Assembly (NCBI RefSeq): GCF_900142445.1
Contig: NZ_FRAV01000023.1
Span: 1-64,000 of the forward strand
DNA from: Chryseobacterium polytrichastri
GTDB taxonomy: Bacteria; Bacteroidota; Bacteroidia; Flavobacteriales; Weeksellaceae
DNA length: 64,000 nucleotides
Reading direction: 5' to 3'
How positions within the stretch are numbered: the stretch's first letter is position 1; every line of letters starts with the position of its first letter. The translations under genes were made by a program, and so were the position numbers. Under the pieces are notes generated by a model. The model was not told the origin of the DNA and did no database searches. It worked only from the letters and a program-made list of their open reading frames with translations. Positions 16,837 to 25,578 of this stretch are shown in pieces.

Positions 16837-17733
16837 ATACTCTACAAACTCCTCTTTTGTAAAAGGCTTTTTGGTCTTTGGATTTTTATATGTTAATGTC
16901 GGTTCCTGTACTGCCATTGCTACCAAAGATAAATTTCCTTTGTATTTATTAAAGAATGGATATGAGTTTTTCATCTGTGCATTTTTATTGGGAACAATAT
17001 CTGGTCCACCCACACCTACATTATTCTCTTTTGCAAATTCAAATAATCTAGACATATATTTATGATCGTTATCCCACTCACAAGGAAAAAAATTCACATA
17101 CTGTAGGACGTAAGATTTCTTGAAGGCATTTCTTGCAAACTTCAAATTATCAAGTTCAGCCTGAAAATATTTATCACAGCTAAAACCTGTTTTGTCTCTT
17201 TTCATATCAATGTCAATAGCAGTCTCGGGTAAATTAATCCCTTGAATCTTTCCATCAAACTTTTTAGCCAACTCTCCTATTAATTTTTGAAATCTTTGCT
17301 GAACTGCAGGATTCCATTGCTGGGCTATCCATCCATTTCCAACAGGTTTATTTTCTCCGGGATTATCAAATTGTGGAACCAGTCCTCCCGCATACTCTTT
17401 TTCATTTAATACATAATCAGGAACATATCTCGCTTTAGGTTCAAAAAAACGATCCTGAAGTTGAATAAACAATTTTCTATTCAGTTTAGTTAAATAATCA
17501 AGATCCTTTTCAATTCTTGAAAAGTCATAAACATCTTTCGCTGTTTCTAATGATCTCCAATTATAAACAATTTGAACGCCACCAATATCTTTCCTGGTAA
17601 TCAGTTTTTCTATTTTCTGCAGATCTCCTGAAGAAGTATAGATATAATTTTGTGGAGTTTCTGCTTTTAACAGATGAAGTCCAAAAGTAAACAGACTAAT
17701 ACAAATAATTTTAAGTAAATTTCTCATAACCAT
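16768..17733 (-). CDS. Secreted glycoside-hydrolase-like TIM-barrel protein
   Basis: The 321-residue protein starts with a signal peptide (residues 1-24, cleavage after LLKA; the ATG at 17727 is an equally good start). The body looks like a (beta/alpha)8 glycosidase of clan GH-A: GGVQIVYNWRSLETAKDVYDFS, IEKDLDYLTKLNRKLFIQL, then GINLPETAID with a candidate acid/base glutamate after strand 4. MAVQEPTLTY carries a candidate nucleophile, and FWSVESPW forms the last strand. Substrate and family number cannot be assigned. It is monocistronic. The final 22 codons and stop are duplicated at 13881-13960. Confidence 0.65.
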   Translation of the reverse strand: MVMRNLLKIICISLFTFGLHLLKAETPQNYIYTSSGDLQKIEKLITRKDIGGVQIVYNWRSLETAKDVYDFSRIEKDLDYLTKLNRKLFIQLQDRFFEPKARYVPDYVLNEKEYAGGLVPQFDNPGENKPVGNGWIAQQWNPAVQQRFQKLIGELAKKFDGKIQGINLPETAIDIDMKRDKTGFSCDKYFQAELDNLKFARNAFKKSYVLQYVNFFPCEWDNDHKYMSRLFEFAKENNVGVGGPDIVPNKNAQMKNSYPFFNKYKGNLSLVAMAVQEPTLTYKNPKTKKPFTKEEFVEYAESYLGVNIIFWSVESPWLKNS

Positions 17734-17987
17734 GAATTTATTTATTGTGTTAGCATCATTTATCGTGCCTCAATTTATTTTCCGCTGTACGGGAAATTAT
17801 TCGAAAATATTTTTTATAAGCGATTCTCAGCGATTAGGAAAATCATCCATAAATACGTTATTTCTTCAAAAAATAAAATCACAAATATTTTAAAACAAAA
17901 AATATTTTTAATTTACAAATACTTCTATTAAAAATAGTATTGGTATTTTAGCAACGCGAAATTTGAATTTAACATAATAAAAAGGAT

Positions 17988-18485
17988 ATGAAAAAATTAG
18001 TCTTATTAAGTACATTCTCTGTTTTCTTACTTAATTGTAATAAAAAAACTGAAGTTCCTGCTCCAAAAGTTGAAACTGATTCTGTTGCAGTCGCTGAACC
18101 AGTAATTGATACATTGGGTCCTAAATCTTTTTGCTACATGCAGGTAGTTGGAAAAGACTCTCTTTTTGTAAGCATTGATGATAATTTAGGAACTGTTACA
18201 GGAAAAATGTACAATAAATTCTTTGAAAAAGATCAATCAAAAGGAACATTATCTGGAATAAAATCTGGTGATACGCTGAAATTAACTTATGAATTTGCCG
18301 CTGAAGGAAAAAAAGGAAACACAAACGATATTTATTTTCTTCAAAAGAAAGATGCATTAATTGAAGGTACCGGAGAAAAAGATGCTCAAACAGGTACTAA
18401 ATATATAAATGAGAATAAAATAAAATATGATGGAACCAGCTATAAACTAGCTGATTGTAAATTGGTTGAAAAAGCTTTGAAATAA
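17988..18485 (+). CDS. Small lipoprotein
   Basis: This 165-residue protein has a lipoprotein signal (MKKLVLLSTFSVFLLNC; lipobox LLNC, lipidated Cys17) followed by a polar spacer rich in K, P, V and D. The rest is a predicted small beta-barrel-like domain (FCYMQVVGKDSLFVSIDD, GTVTGKMYNKFFEKDQSKGTLSG), similar in style to lipocalin-like or stress-induced Bacteroidota lipoproteins. It ends with a conserved-looking cysteine (LADCKLVEK). No function can be assigned. Confidence 0.65.
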   Translation: MKKLVLLSTFSVFLLNCNKKTEVPAPKVETDSVAVAEPVIDTLGPKSFCYMQVVGKDSLFVSIDDNLGTVTGKMYNKFFEKDQSKGTLSGIKSGDTLKLTYEFAAEGKKGNTNDIYFLQKKDALIEGTGEKDAQTGTKYINENKIKYDGTSYKLADCKLVEKALK

Positions 18486-18579
18486 AAGAAATATTATTCC
18501 CTAAATATTGAAATACATTGCATGGTATTTGCTATAGTACGGGCTCACTCTCATACTAACATAAATTACAAATAACACT

Positions 18580-18903
18580 ATGCGAAGTTTAAATTTTAAA
18601 CCGTTTTCAAAAGATGAATTAATAAATGGACTGAAGAAAACGTTTCCACAATATAAAATTCAGACAAGTTTTGGAGCATTACAAGTAAGAACAAGTGGCT
18701 TTACTTTAACAGGAAATGTAAAAATAAATGCCAAACCAGAAATTGGGAAAGTAACCACTGAGACTGCTTCCGATTCTGCGTTATTGTATTTAATCTTTTG
18801 TTTTCCTATCGGGATTTATATGTACATGAAAAAAGAAAGGATAAAAAAACTTGAAAATGAAGTTATTGAGGGCATCCAGAAAATACTTGTCGAAGATAAA
18901 TAA
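18580..18903 (+). CDS. Small membrane protein of unknown function
   Basis: The 107-residue protein has a soluble N-terminal alpha/beta part (FKPFSKDELINGLKKTFPQYKIQTSFGALQV), one hydrophobic segment near residues 65-82 (ALLYLIFCFPIGIYMYM), and a charged C-terminal helix. The composition and downstream terminator (18902-18939) support a real gene. I do not recognise the family. Confidence 0.5.
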   Translation: MRSLNFKPFSKDELINGLKKTFPQYKIQTSFGALQVRTSGFTLTGNVKINAKPEIGKVTTETASDSALLYLIFCFPIGIYMYMKKERIKKLENEVIEGIQKILVEDK

Positions 18904-18939
18904 AAAGAAAGACAGTCTATGTAGGCTGTCTTTCTTTTT
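18902..18939. terminator. Bidirectional hairpin terminator
   Basis: AAAAAGAAAGACAG (18902-18915) pairs perfectly with CTGTCTTTCTTTTT (18926-18939). It separates the convergent 18580-18903 and threonine aldolase-like genes. Confidence 0.85.
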
Positions 18940-18947
18940 ATGATAAC

Positions 18948-19973
18948 TTATTTATTAAGAATTTCAATAAATCTATTGACAGCTTCATCACTGGTATTCC
19001 AAGAAGTGATAAGTCGGATTGCAGAATGATCTTCATTAATTTTCTCCCAGACAAAAAAATCAAATTTTTCAGCTAAAATAGCAATCAAACTATTAGTTAA
19101 AATAGGAAATATTTGATTAGTATAAGTATCTGTAAGAAACTTTACTCCCTTGTCTTTCATTGCATTTTTGATTTTCATGGCCTGGTTATTTGCATGTTTG
19201 GCCAGATCAAAATACAAATCATTCTTCATAAGTTCCAGAAACTGAATTCCCAATAGCCTTCCTTTTGCCATTAATGCCCCTTTCTGTTTAATATTAAAGG
19301 CGAAATCTTGTTGAAGATCCTGATTATTAATAACAATAGCCTCTCCTATTAATGCTCCATTTTTAGTTCCACCAATATAAAAAATATCGGTTAGCTCTGC
19401 CACTTTTTCTAAAGTCAGATCATTGATTTCCGAAGTTAAACCATGTCCCAACCTAGCTCCATCCATAAATAAATAGAGCCCGTTTGCTTTACAAAAAGTA
19501 AATAAATCTTCTAATTCTTTTGTATTGTAAATGGTACCCAACTCCGTAGAATTAGAGATGTACACCAACTTTGGCATTACCTGGTGGGGAATATTTTGAT
19601 GGCCTTCCAAAACAGGAATAATATCTGAGGGTCTTATTTTTCCATCTTCAGTATTAATATTTAAAATTTTATGTCCTGTAGCTTCAATAGCTCCGGTTTC
19701 ATAATTTAATATATGTCCTGTAGACGCGGATATTACACATTGATAAGGTCTTAGAATAGAAGAAATAACAATTAAATTAGCCTGAGTTCCACCGGACACA
19801 AAATAAATGTCCGAATTTGGATTTTTAATCTTCTCTTTGATTAATTCTTTAGCTTGTAAAGAATAATCATCCTCACCATAACCAGCCTGCTGATCTAGAT
19901 TAGTTTGCAAAAGTGCATGTAAAATATTCGGGTGACATCCTTCCGAATAGTCGTTTTTAAATGAAAATTTCAT
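18948..19973 (-). CDS. Threonine aldolase-family PLP enzyme
   Basis: The 341-residue form starting MKFSFKNDYSEGCHPNIL is preferred. The 28 residues that an upstream in-frame ATG at 20057 would add are hydrophobic and cysteine-rich and run into the divergent regulator promoter. The fold is type I PLP: YGEDDYSLQAKELI near the start, FVSGGTQANLIVISS, LFMDGARLGHGL with the PLP aspartate, and the Schiff-base lysine in YIGGTKNGALIGEA. This is the low-specificity L-threonine aldolase/beta-eliminating lyase family, which cleaves threonine or allo-threonine to glycine and acetaldehyde. It is divergent from a DtxR/MntR-type gene. Confidence 0.85.
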   Translation of the reverse strand: MKFSFKNDYSEGCHPNILHALLQTNLDQQAGYGEDDYSLQAKELIKEKIKNPNSDIYFVSGGTQANLIVISSILRPYQCVISASTGHILNYETGAIEATGHKILNINTEDGKIRPSDIIPVLEGHQNIPHQVMPKLVYISNSTELGTIYNTKELEDLFTFCKANGLYLFMDGARLGHGLTSEINDLTLEKVAELTDIFYIGGTKNGALIGEAIVINNQDLQQDFAFNIKQKGALMAKGRLLGIQFLELMKNDLYFDLAKHANNQAMKIKNAMKDKGVKFLTDTYTNQIFPILTNSLIAILAEKFDFFVWEKINEDHSAIRLITSWNTSDEAVNRFIEILNK

Positions 19974-20027
19974 ACAGTAAAAGTAAAAAAAGTTAAAATA
20001 ACAAGAGCAGAATTTTAATAAAATTTT

Positions 20028-20055
20028 GTTAGATTTGTATTGAAAATCATCTAAC
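20028..20055. promoter_or_regulatory. Promoter with overlapping inverted repeat (regulator operator candidate)
   Basis: GTTAGAT (20028-20034) and ATCTAAC (20049-20055) form an inverted repeat 14 bases apart immediately before the TTG start at 20059. The left arm overlaps TAGATTTG (20030-20037), a TAnnTTTG -7 element. An operator overlapping the promoter fits autorepression by the metal-dependent regulator. Confidence 0.5.
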
Positions 20056-20058
20056 ATT

Positions 20059-20712
20059 TTGAAAACAACATTAACAGAAGAAAATTATCTGAAAGCCTTG
20101 TTTCATTTAGTTGACAATGAGGGAAAGGTTACGATTAACGAGCTTAGCAAATTTTTAAATGTAAAAATGCCGAGTGTTAATAATATGATGAAGAAATTTG
20201 CAGATAAAAGCTGGGTTATTTATGAAACTTATAAACCACTCAGAATCACAGAAAAAGGAAAACGCGAAGCCTCTTTGGTTGTTCGTAAACACCGTCTTAC
20301 CGAAATGTTTTTGGTAAAAAAAATGAATTTTGGTTGGGAAAATGTTCACGAAATTGCAGAGCAGCTAGAGCACGTACACTCTACTATATTCTTTGATAAA
20401 ATGGATGAAATCCTAGATTATCCAAAATTTGATCCTCATGGAGAACCTATTCCTGATAAAGATGGAAATATTATAGCCCAGGATTTACAGAAATTAAGTT
20501 CCTGTCAGGTTGGTGAAACGGTAATTTTTGCTTCGGTAACTCTTTCCGATGACGCCTTTCTTAATTATTTAACAGAAAGAAAACTACTTTTGGATACCAA
20601 AATAAAAATTATTAAAATTGAAAGTTTTGATAAATCCGTAACCGTTGAAGTAGATGGGAAACAAGAAATTTTGGGTAAAAAAGCAACCGAGAAAATATTA
20701 GTAAAAAAATAA
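20059..20712 (+). CDS. DtxR/MntR-family metal-dependent transcriptional regulator
   Basis: The 217-residue protein starts at TTG, placed 4 bases after the operator-like repeat. It has an N-terminal winged helix (residues 1-65; VTINELSKFLNVKMPSVNNMMKKF), then the metal-binding and dimerisation domain. RKHRLTEMFL and AEQLEHVHS keep the H77-, E99- and H103-like ligands of MntR. A C-terminal FeoA/SH3-like domain occupies about residues 145-217. Such proteins repress manganese or iron uptake genes when metal-loaded. No transporter gene is adjacent, so its regulon is elsewhere. Confidence 0.87.
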   Translation: MKTTLTEENYLKALFHLVDNEGKVTINELSKFLNVKMPSVNNMMKKFADKSWVIYETYKPLRITEKGKREASLVVRKHRLTEMFLVKKMNFGWENVHEIAEQLEHVHSTIFFDKMDEILDYPKFDPHGEPIPDKDGNIIAQDLQKLSSCQVGETVIFASVTLSDDAFLNYLTERKLLLDTKIKIIKIESFDKSVTVEVDGKQEILGKKATEKILVKK

Positions 20713-20748
20713 AAAATGGTGATTTAGAGTGTCTAAATCACCATTTTT
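20712..20748. terminator. Bidirectional hairpin terminator
   Basis: AAAAATGGTGATTTAGA (20712-20728) pairs perfectly with 20732-20748 around a 3-base loop, between the convergent regulator and class V PLP genes. Confidence 0.9.
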
Positions 20749-20761
20749 CTATCCCTTATCT

Positions 20762-21940
20762 TTATTTCAAACTATTTTTCAAAATTTCAGAAACGGTTTC
20801 AATTTCTTCCATTGTATTGAAATAATGCGGTGAAAGTCTTACTATTCCGTTTACATTTTTGTTTGTAAAATCTATCAATGCTGAGTTTTTGTAAGTCACT
20901 GAGGAAAATACATTGTGCTCTTTAAGGACCCTTTGAATATTTTCAAGATCACCATCAGGCCCACAAAAAGTGATGATACTACTCAAATGATTTCCTTTAT
21001 CTTGTATCTTAAACCCAGCGTTCTGGAGATTCCCTCTCAGTTTTTCTGCTAATTTTTTATTATAATTTTCAATGCTATCCAAACCAATGGTATTAGCATA
21101 GCGAATCGCTTCTGTAAAACCAATTATTGAAGCACAAGAATTTTCCCAATGCTCAAATCTTTTTGCTGTTTTAAATAATTCATAATCATTATATTCAGTC
21201 CAATCTGCACCTCTTGAATCTAATAATATAGGAGCGAAATTTTGTTCTAATATTCTATCGGCAACATATAAAAATCCTGTTCCTCTGGGGCCACGCATAA
21301 ATTTCCTCCCTGTGGCAGTAAGAAAATCACAATCAATTTTTTCAACGTCCACACTCATTTGCCCAACAGTTTGGCAGGCATCAACCAAATATAAAATGCC
21401 ATACTGACGACAGATTTTTCCAACTCCCTCAATATTTTGGATCAATCCAGAATTGGTAGGAATATGAGTTACCGCTACTAATTTTGGATGATGTTGTTTG
21501 ATCAAATTCTCTAAATCTTCTAAATCTAACTCATTATCTGAAAGATTTTTTGTTCTTATGATCTTTACATTTAATTTTTTCTGTAATGAAATAAAGGTAA
21601 TCTGATTAGAAATATAGTCGTCAACCGTGGTAATGATACAATCTCCTTCTTTAAAAATAATACTTGATAAAGCTTTAGCATATGCTTCTGTAGCACTTGT
21701 TGCAAAAGCAATATTTGAAGATTTAGTGTTGATTAATTTTGCGGTTTCCTCATAAAACTGCTCTAATAATTTTGCGTTTCGGTTGGCTACTTCATATCCT
21801 CCAAATTGCTCTTCTTGCTGAAGATAATCAATCATTGATTCTACCACAACCTTTGGCATTAATGATGAACCGGCATTGTTAAAAAATATCTTATTATCGG
21901 ATAGCCCCTTTGTGTCTTGTCTTATTAAGTCTATGTTCAT
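20762..21940 (-). CDS. Class V aminotransferase-fold PLP enzyme
   Basis: At 392 residues this is a fold-type I PLP enzyme of the class V group (cysteine desulfurase, selenocysteine lyase, isopenicillin N epimerase-like). It begins with FFNNAGSSLMPKVVVESM and has FATSATEAYAKAL, TNSGLIQNIEGVGKICRQYGILYLVDACQTVGQ (cited in part; PLP Asp in VDACQ). The Schiff-base lysine is in GRKFMRGPRGTGFLYV. It lacks a cysteine in the usual active-site loop, so cysteine desulfurase activity is less likely than a lyase or epimerase. It is monocistronic. Confidence 0.82.
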   Translation of the reverse strand: MNIDLIRQDTKGLSDNKIFFNNAGSSLMPKVVVESMIDYLQQEEQFGGYEVANRNAKLLEQFYEETAKLINTKSSNIAFATSATEAYAKALSSIIFKEGDCIITTVDDYISNQITFISLQKKLNVKIIRTKNLSDNELDLEDLENLIKQHHPKLVAVTHIPTNSGLIQNIEGVGKICRQYGILYLVDACQTVGQMSVDVEKIDCDFLTATGRKFMRGPRGTGFLYVADRILEQNFAPILLDSRGADWTEYNDYELFKTAKRFEHWENSCASIIGFTEAIRYANTIGLDSIENYNKKLAEKLRGNLQNAGFKIQDKGNHLSSIITFCGPDGDLENIQRVLKEHNVFSSVTYKNSALIDFTNKNVNGIVRLSPHYFNTMEEIETVSEILKNSLK

Positions 21941-22044
21941 TTTTTATTGTTTTGTCTCCCATTAATTTCAATTATTTATACAGATGAATATCTATAATAT
22001 TAACTAAAAACCTTGAAAATTTAATCAAACAATTTTATACAAAA

Positions 22045-22070
22045 AATCCCGAATTATGATGTTCGGGATT
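22045..22070 (-). terminator. Terminator of the T6SS module
   Basis: AATCCCGAA (22045-22053) pairs with TTCGGGATT (22062-22070). Read on the minus strand it follows the tssK stop and runs into TTTTTTG. Confidence 0.8.
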
Positions 22071-22098
22071 AACTATTTTTTTGAAAGTGATTTTAAAA

Positions 22099-23238
22099 TT
22101 AATCTAGAACACTCCAACCTCTTTTTGGATTGTTATTAGAAGAAACTTCTTGTTCATTAACAATGATGTTTTCTTTTCTTTGACCAATATACTCCAATTC
22201 ACTTAATTTAGAGAAAATCGTCTCTAAACTCTTCAACATCAAATTAATATCGCGAAGTGGCTCTCCACAACGATGGTGTTCGTAATTGGTTTCAGCAACA
22301 GTAGATAATTGGTTCAGTAAAGTATGAGGAGCAATTTCACTCCATTCTAAACTGTAATTCAACATTTCTTCCAACTCTGCAGGAACCAAAACCTGAGTAG
22401 CATTATATAGGTGAAGTGCTAATTTTGCAAAAGATTCAATCAGGAATATAGGGGGTTGCCCCGGAGTAATATTTCTGAACTGGAAGTACATATCTCCAAA
22501 AATGGTAACCATTGTACTGCACAGATATTTAACGTTTTGAGCTAATGCAGTATTTTGATTTTTATGAGATGTTTTCTGAATAATCTTGAAAGCATACTGC
22601 TGCAAATTTCCAATAGATTTCCCAAAGCGTGTGTAATAATCTATCAAAGCGGGATGGCTTTGAATAGAGGTACAAGGTGGAATAAAATTAGAATCAATTT
22701 GTGCAATATTTCCTTTCAAGTCTACTTTTCCTGCAATCAGATAGTTCCCTCCAGAATAGCTGCTGTTTAAAGAAGCTACAGGAACGAGCTCTATAAGATG
22801 GTTCGATTGTGTATTTGGATGACGAGGAGGAATTTCTTCCGGATCAACCTCTCCAAATGGAACCTTATCAAACGGATTTACAGAAATTAAGATATAATAT
22901 TCACCATCAGCCTGTTCTTCATTTCTTAATTTTGCTAAGGATTTTACGCTTACTCTTCTGTCTTTGAGTTCAACTCTATATCCTGCTAAAGTTACTGCAC
23001 TGCAATGTTTTATAACTAATTGCACATCATTGGTAGCAGTATTTTGAACATCAAAAATAGTTTTATCTGTAAACTCAGCCGGAATAGGTAAAAGTCCGTA
23101 ATTATAAGTTGTAATCGCCAGAGAATTAGAATCTCTGATGGTATCTATTAAAAAATCATCCTGATCATTCAGGTGTTTCTGGGAAACTTTCATCCCATCT
23201 ACCCAATTGACTGCAAAGTGTTTTAGAGGCTGTATCAT
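22099..23238 (-). CDS. tssK: Type VI secretion baseplate protein TssK (Bacteroidota type)
   Basis: This 379-residue soluble protein begins HFAVNWVDGMKVSQKHLNDQDDF, matching the W-x-D/E-G-M-x-x-x-Q/K-H start of TssK, which links the baseplate wedges to the membrane complex. The N-terminal part forms the expected beta-rich shell domain, while the C-terminal helical region (ALAQNVKYLCSTMVTIFGD onward) would bind the membrane complex. It is the last gene of tssG-tssN-tssK, 24 bases after tssN. The assignment rests on the start motif, length and TssN neighbourhood. Confidence 0.72.
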   Translation of the reverse strand: MIQPLKHFAVNWVDGMKVSQKHLNDQDDFLIDTIRDSNSLAITTYNYGLLPIPAEFTDKTIFDVQNTATNDVQLVIKHCSAVTLAGYRVELKDRRVSVKSLAKLRNEEQADGEYYILISVNPFDKVPFGEVDPEEIPPRHPNTQSNHLIELVPVASLNSSYSGGNYLIAGKVDLKGNIAQIDSNFIPPCTSIQSHPALIDYYTRFGKSIGNLQQYAFKIIQKTSHKNQNTALAQNVKYLCSTMVTIFGDMYFQFRNITPGQPPIFLIESFAKLALHLYNATQVLVPAELEEMLNYSLEWSEIAPHTLLNQLSTVAETNYEHHRCGEPLRDINLMLKSLETIFSKLSELEYIGQRKENIIVNEQEVSSNNNPKRGWSVLD

Positions 23239-23262
23239 ATGTAATACTTTTAAAATTTGTGA

Positions 23263-24165
23263 TTATGATTTTTTCGTAATTCCTTCTTCTTCATGTTGGA
23301 TAACTCTTTTACAAATAACTACTTCATTTTCTGAAATGCCATTTTCGGTGATATCCATATCGAAATTAATATATCTTCTGAAGCTGAAAAACGATTTTTT
23401 TGTATAAAATATCCAATAATAAGGTTCTTTTTCCTGATCTGATAAATGAATGATAGAACCAGGGTTTTTATGATTATAATCATCCACTACTCTATAAAAC
23501 CAATCTCCGTAGGTAACTCCTGTGGGTAAAGTTTTAGCTTTAATTCTAAATCTGTTGGAATCTTCTAAATTTTTACTAAGCTCAACATTCAATACCATAA
23601 GTCTATCAAAATCTGCGCCTTCAAAATCTGGTAATTTCTGATCCGGTGAATATCTCCATGTTTTATAAATATCAAATGGAATACTGATAAACTGGATATA
23701 ACAATAATAAAACACCATGGGAACAAGGAAAATCAACATACTTGTAGCCGACATAAGAGCATATCCCGTTTCTTTACTCATCCAATTGAAAATAAGATAA
23801 AAAAGATAACCTCCGAATACGATACATGTTAATGAAAGAACGGATTCAAACAGAATACTCATTGAAAGAGATTCAATATGTTTTTTGAAATATTTATGCA
23901 ATAAATTAACGTGAATAATCCCCAAAATAAGATAGATTATCTGTGCAATAAGATACCAATACGGATTAAATAAGTTTCCTGCAAACCCGAAAAATCCTGG
24001 CAAAGCAAGACATAAACTGCACAACAAAAAGTAAATTATAATTACTTTAATTTTTATAGCAGGTTTATTTCTTCTGATTATCCCCAAGATAACCATCATG
24101 ATAACTGCTATTAAAGGCATTAAAATGTACCTCAAAAAGACCCCTTTTACTGAAGAAACTTCCAT
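23263..24165 (-). CDS. tssN: Type VI secretion protein TssN (Bacteroidota-specific membrane component)
   Basis: The 300-residue protein has six or so hydrophobic segments in its first 170 residues (for example YILMPLIAVIMMVILGII and LLCSLCLALPGFFGFAG). A soluble cytoplasmic C-terminal half contains LPDFEGADFDRLMVLNVELSKN and WFYRVVDDYNHKNPG. This layout and those motifs match TssN, one of the extra components (TssN-TssR) that characterise the Bacteroidota T6SS-iii and replace TssJ/L/M. It sits between tssG and tssK. Confidence 0.75.
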   Translation of the reverse strand: MEVSSVKGVFLRYILMPLIAVIMMVILGIIRRNKPAIKIKVIIIYFLLCSLCLALPGFFGFAGNLFNPYWYLIAQIIYLILGIIHVNLLHKYFKKHIESLSMSILFESVLSLTCIVFGGYLFYLIFNWMSKETGYALMSATSMLIFLVPMVFYYCYIQFISIPFDIYKTWRYSPDQKLPDFEGADFDRLMVLNVELSKNLEDSNRFRIKAKTLPTGVTYGDWFYRVVDDYNHKNPGSIIHLSDQEKEPYYWIFYTKKSFFSFRRYINFDMDITENGISENEVVICKRVIQHEEEGITKKS

Positions 24166-24218
24166 CTATTTTTTTCGAATTTATATTATGTTGGTAATTG
24201 TAAATATAATAAAATATT

Positions 24219-25160
24219 TTACAGAAAAGTAGAGTATCCAAGGCGGTTTGAATTTCTTTCATTATCTTCCAGCATAAATGAATATTCTTTCTTCTCTGTG
24301 ATAAAATTCTCTTCCACATCTACCGTTACCGGAAGAAAATAATCATATAAAGCCTGAAGCACTTTTCTGAAAGGATTTCCTGCAATATACTTTTTCATGT
24401 GTTGATACGGAATCGGGCCAATATTTATTACCCAATTTCTCTGTCCATCCATATGCTTACCACTAGGAATGTAGGTTACTCCCAATATTGAATTTCCTAG
24501 TAACATAGAATCATCATTTTCATCTATATTATCAATTACATTCGGTGAAAAAGTAACTTCTACAGGCACTTGTAAAAACGCAGTCATGCACCTTTCAAAC
24601 CATTTTTTATCTCCTCGTATCTGGTGAAAAAATGGTAAGATATAAATGAAGATATAAGCATTTTGCTTATCTAGCATTTTTATCAAAGGCCAAAGTTCAC
24701 TCACGGTGTTCAGCAAAGAATCCGTGTCACTGGTGAGATCAAAATCAAATTCTTTAAGCAAAGCACTAATCTCTGTAAAAAATACTTCCAGCTCAAACGG
24801 GCGGAAAAATTTACGTGCATCCTCTTCTACGATCTTTTGCTTACGAATCTCTCTAACAACACTTTCTACATTTTTTCTCGTAGCACCTAGAGACGGTGGA
24901 TGAAAAAGCCCTTCCGGAAGGTAATCGTAGATTCCTTCTCTATAGGTTTCTATCGTAAAAACCTCTTCATCAAAGCCTAAATAATTACTCGAAATATTTT
25001 TAATATCTTTTAAATAAGCTCTGTCATTGATCCCAATACGTTCAATGAAAATATTACTTACCGTTCTGTGATACTTCAATAAATTCACTGCAACAGCTTC
25101 GGCTTTAAAGTCTGTCTGCAGTTTATTGTAATTCATTTCTACAATATTATTTTCATACAT
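24219..25160 (-). CDS. tssG: Type VI secretion baseplate protein TssG (Bacteroidota type)
   Basis: This 313-residue soluble protein has IYDYLPEGLFHPPSLGA near residue 78, KFFRPFELEVFFTEISALL and IYILPFFHQIRGDKKWFERCM, as remembered for Bacteroidota TssG. It has an N-terminal DFKAEAVAVNLL helix. TssG joins TssE, TssF and TssK in baseplate wedges. The ATG at 25136 (MNYNKLQ) is an alternative start. It opens the module; 53 bases separate it from tssN. The other T6SS genes (tssB, C, D, E, F, H, I, O, P, Q, R) are not in the window. Confidence 0.68.
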   Translation of the reverse strand: MYENNIVEMNYNKLQTDFKAEAVAVNLLKYHRTVSNIFIERIGINDRAYLKDIKNISSNYLGFDEEVFTIETYREGIYDYLPEGLFHPPSLGATRKNVESVVREIRKQKIVEEDARKFFRPFELEVFFTEISALLKEFDFDLTSDTDSLLNTVSELWPLIKMLDKQNAYIFIYILPFFHQIRGDKKWFERCMTAFLQVPVEVTFSPNVIDNIDENDDSMLLGNSILGVTYIPSGKHMDGQRNWVINIGPIPYQHMKKYIAGNPFRKVLQALYDYFLPVTVDVEENFITEKKEYSFMLEDNERNSNRLGYSTFL

Positions 25161-25578
25161 AGTGTTTCCTGTAATTATGGCTTGTAAAGGTAATATATCT
25201 CTGATTATTGAAAAAATATTTTCTCAATAAATTTCTTCTAAAAGTACTAATTTATTGGCATTACAAAGAATAATATAGTAAATTCCGTGAAAATACGGTA
25301 AATAGGTGTGTTTTAGTTTTTTCCGTCATCTTTACTAGTAAAGTTAATATTATACATTACAATTGAAACATTAAATTGTTTTCACATTGCCTACCAATAC
25401 TCTATCAATCTTACATTATGAGGTTTACATCGCGTCTAAGAAAATAAAAATGATTTAATACAAACTTTTTATTTAGATTAAATTTTATTAATGTAACAAC
25501 GATAATAAATCAGCCAATTTTTAATACTATTCAGAAAGTGAGCCGTATCTTTGCAACCTGAAAAATGTTATTTAAAAA
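25161..25578. other. Divergent intergenic region between tssG and the nuclease
   Basis: These 418 bases hold no credible gene. A small hairpin CCGT-GAAAAT-ACGG lies near 25287-25300 and the palindrome CTTTACTAGTAAAG near 25330-25343. The promoter of the nuclease gene is at 25546-25553. The tssG promoter should also be here. Confidence 0.5.
25546..25553 (+). promoter_or_regulatory. Bacteroidota -7 promoter element for the S1/P1 nuclease gene
   Basis: TATCTTTG matches TAnnTTTG, is followed by CA, and lies 25 bases before the ATG at 25579. Confidence 0.55.
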
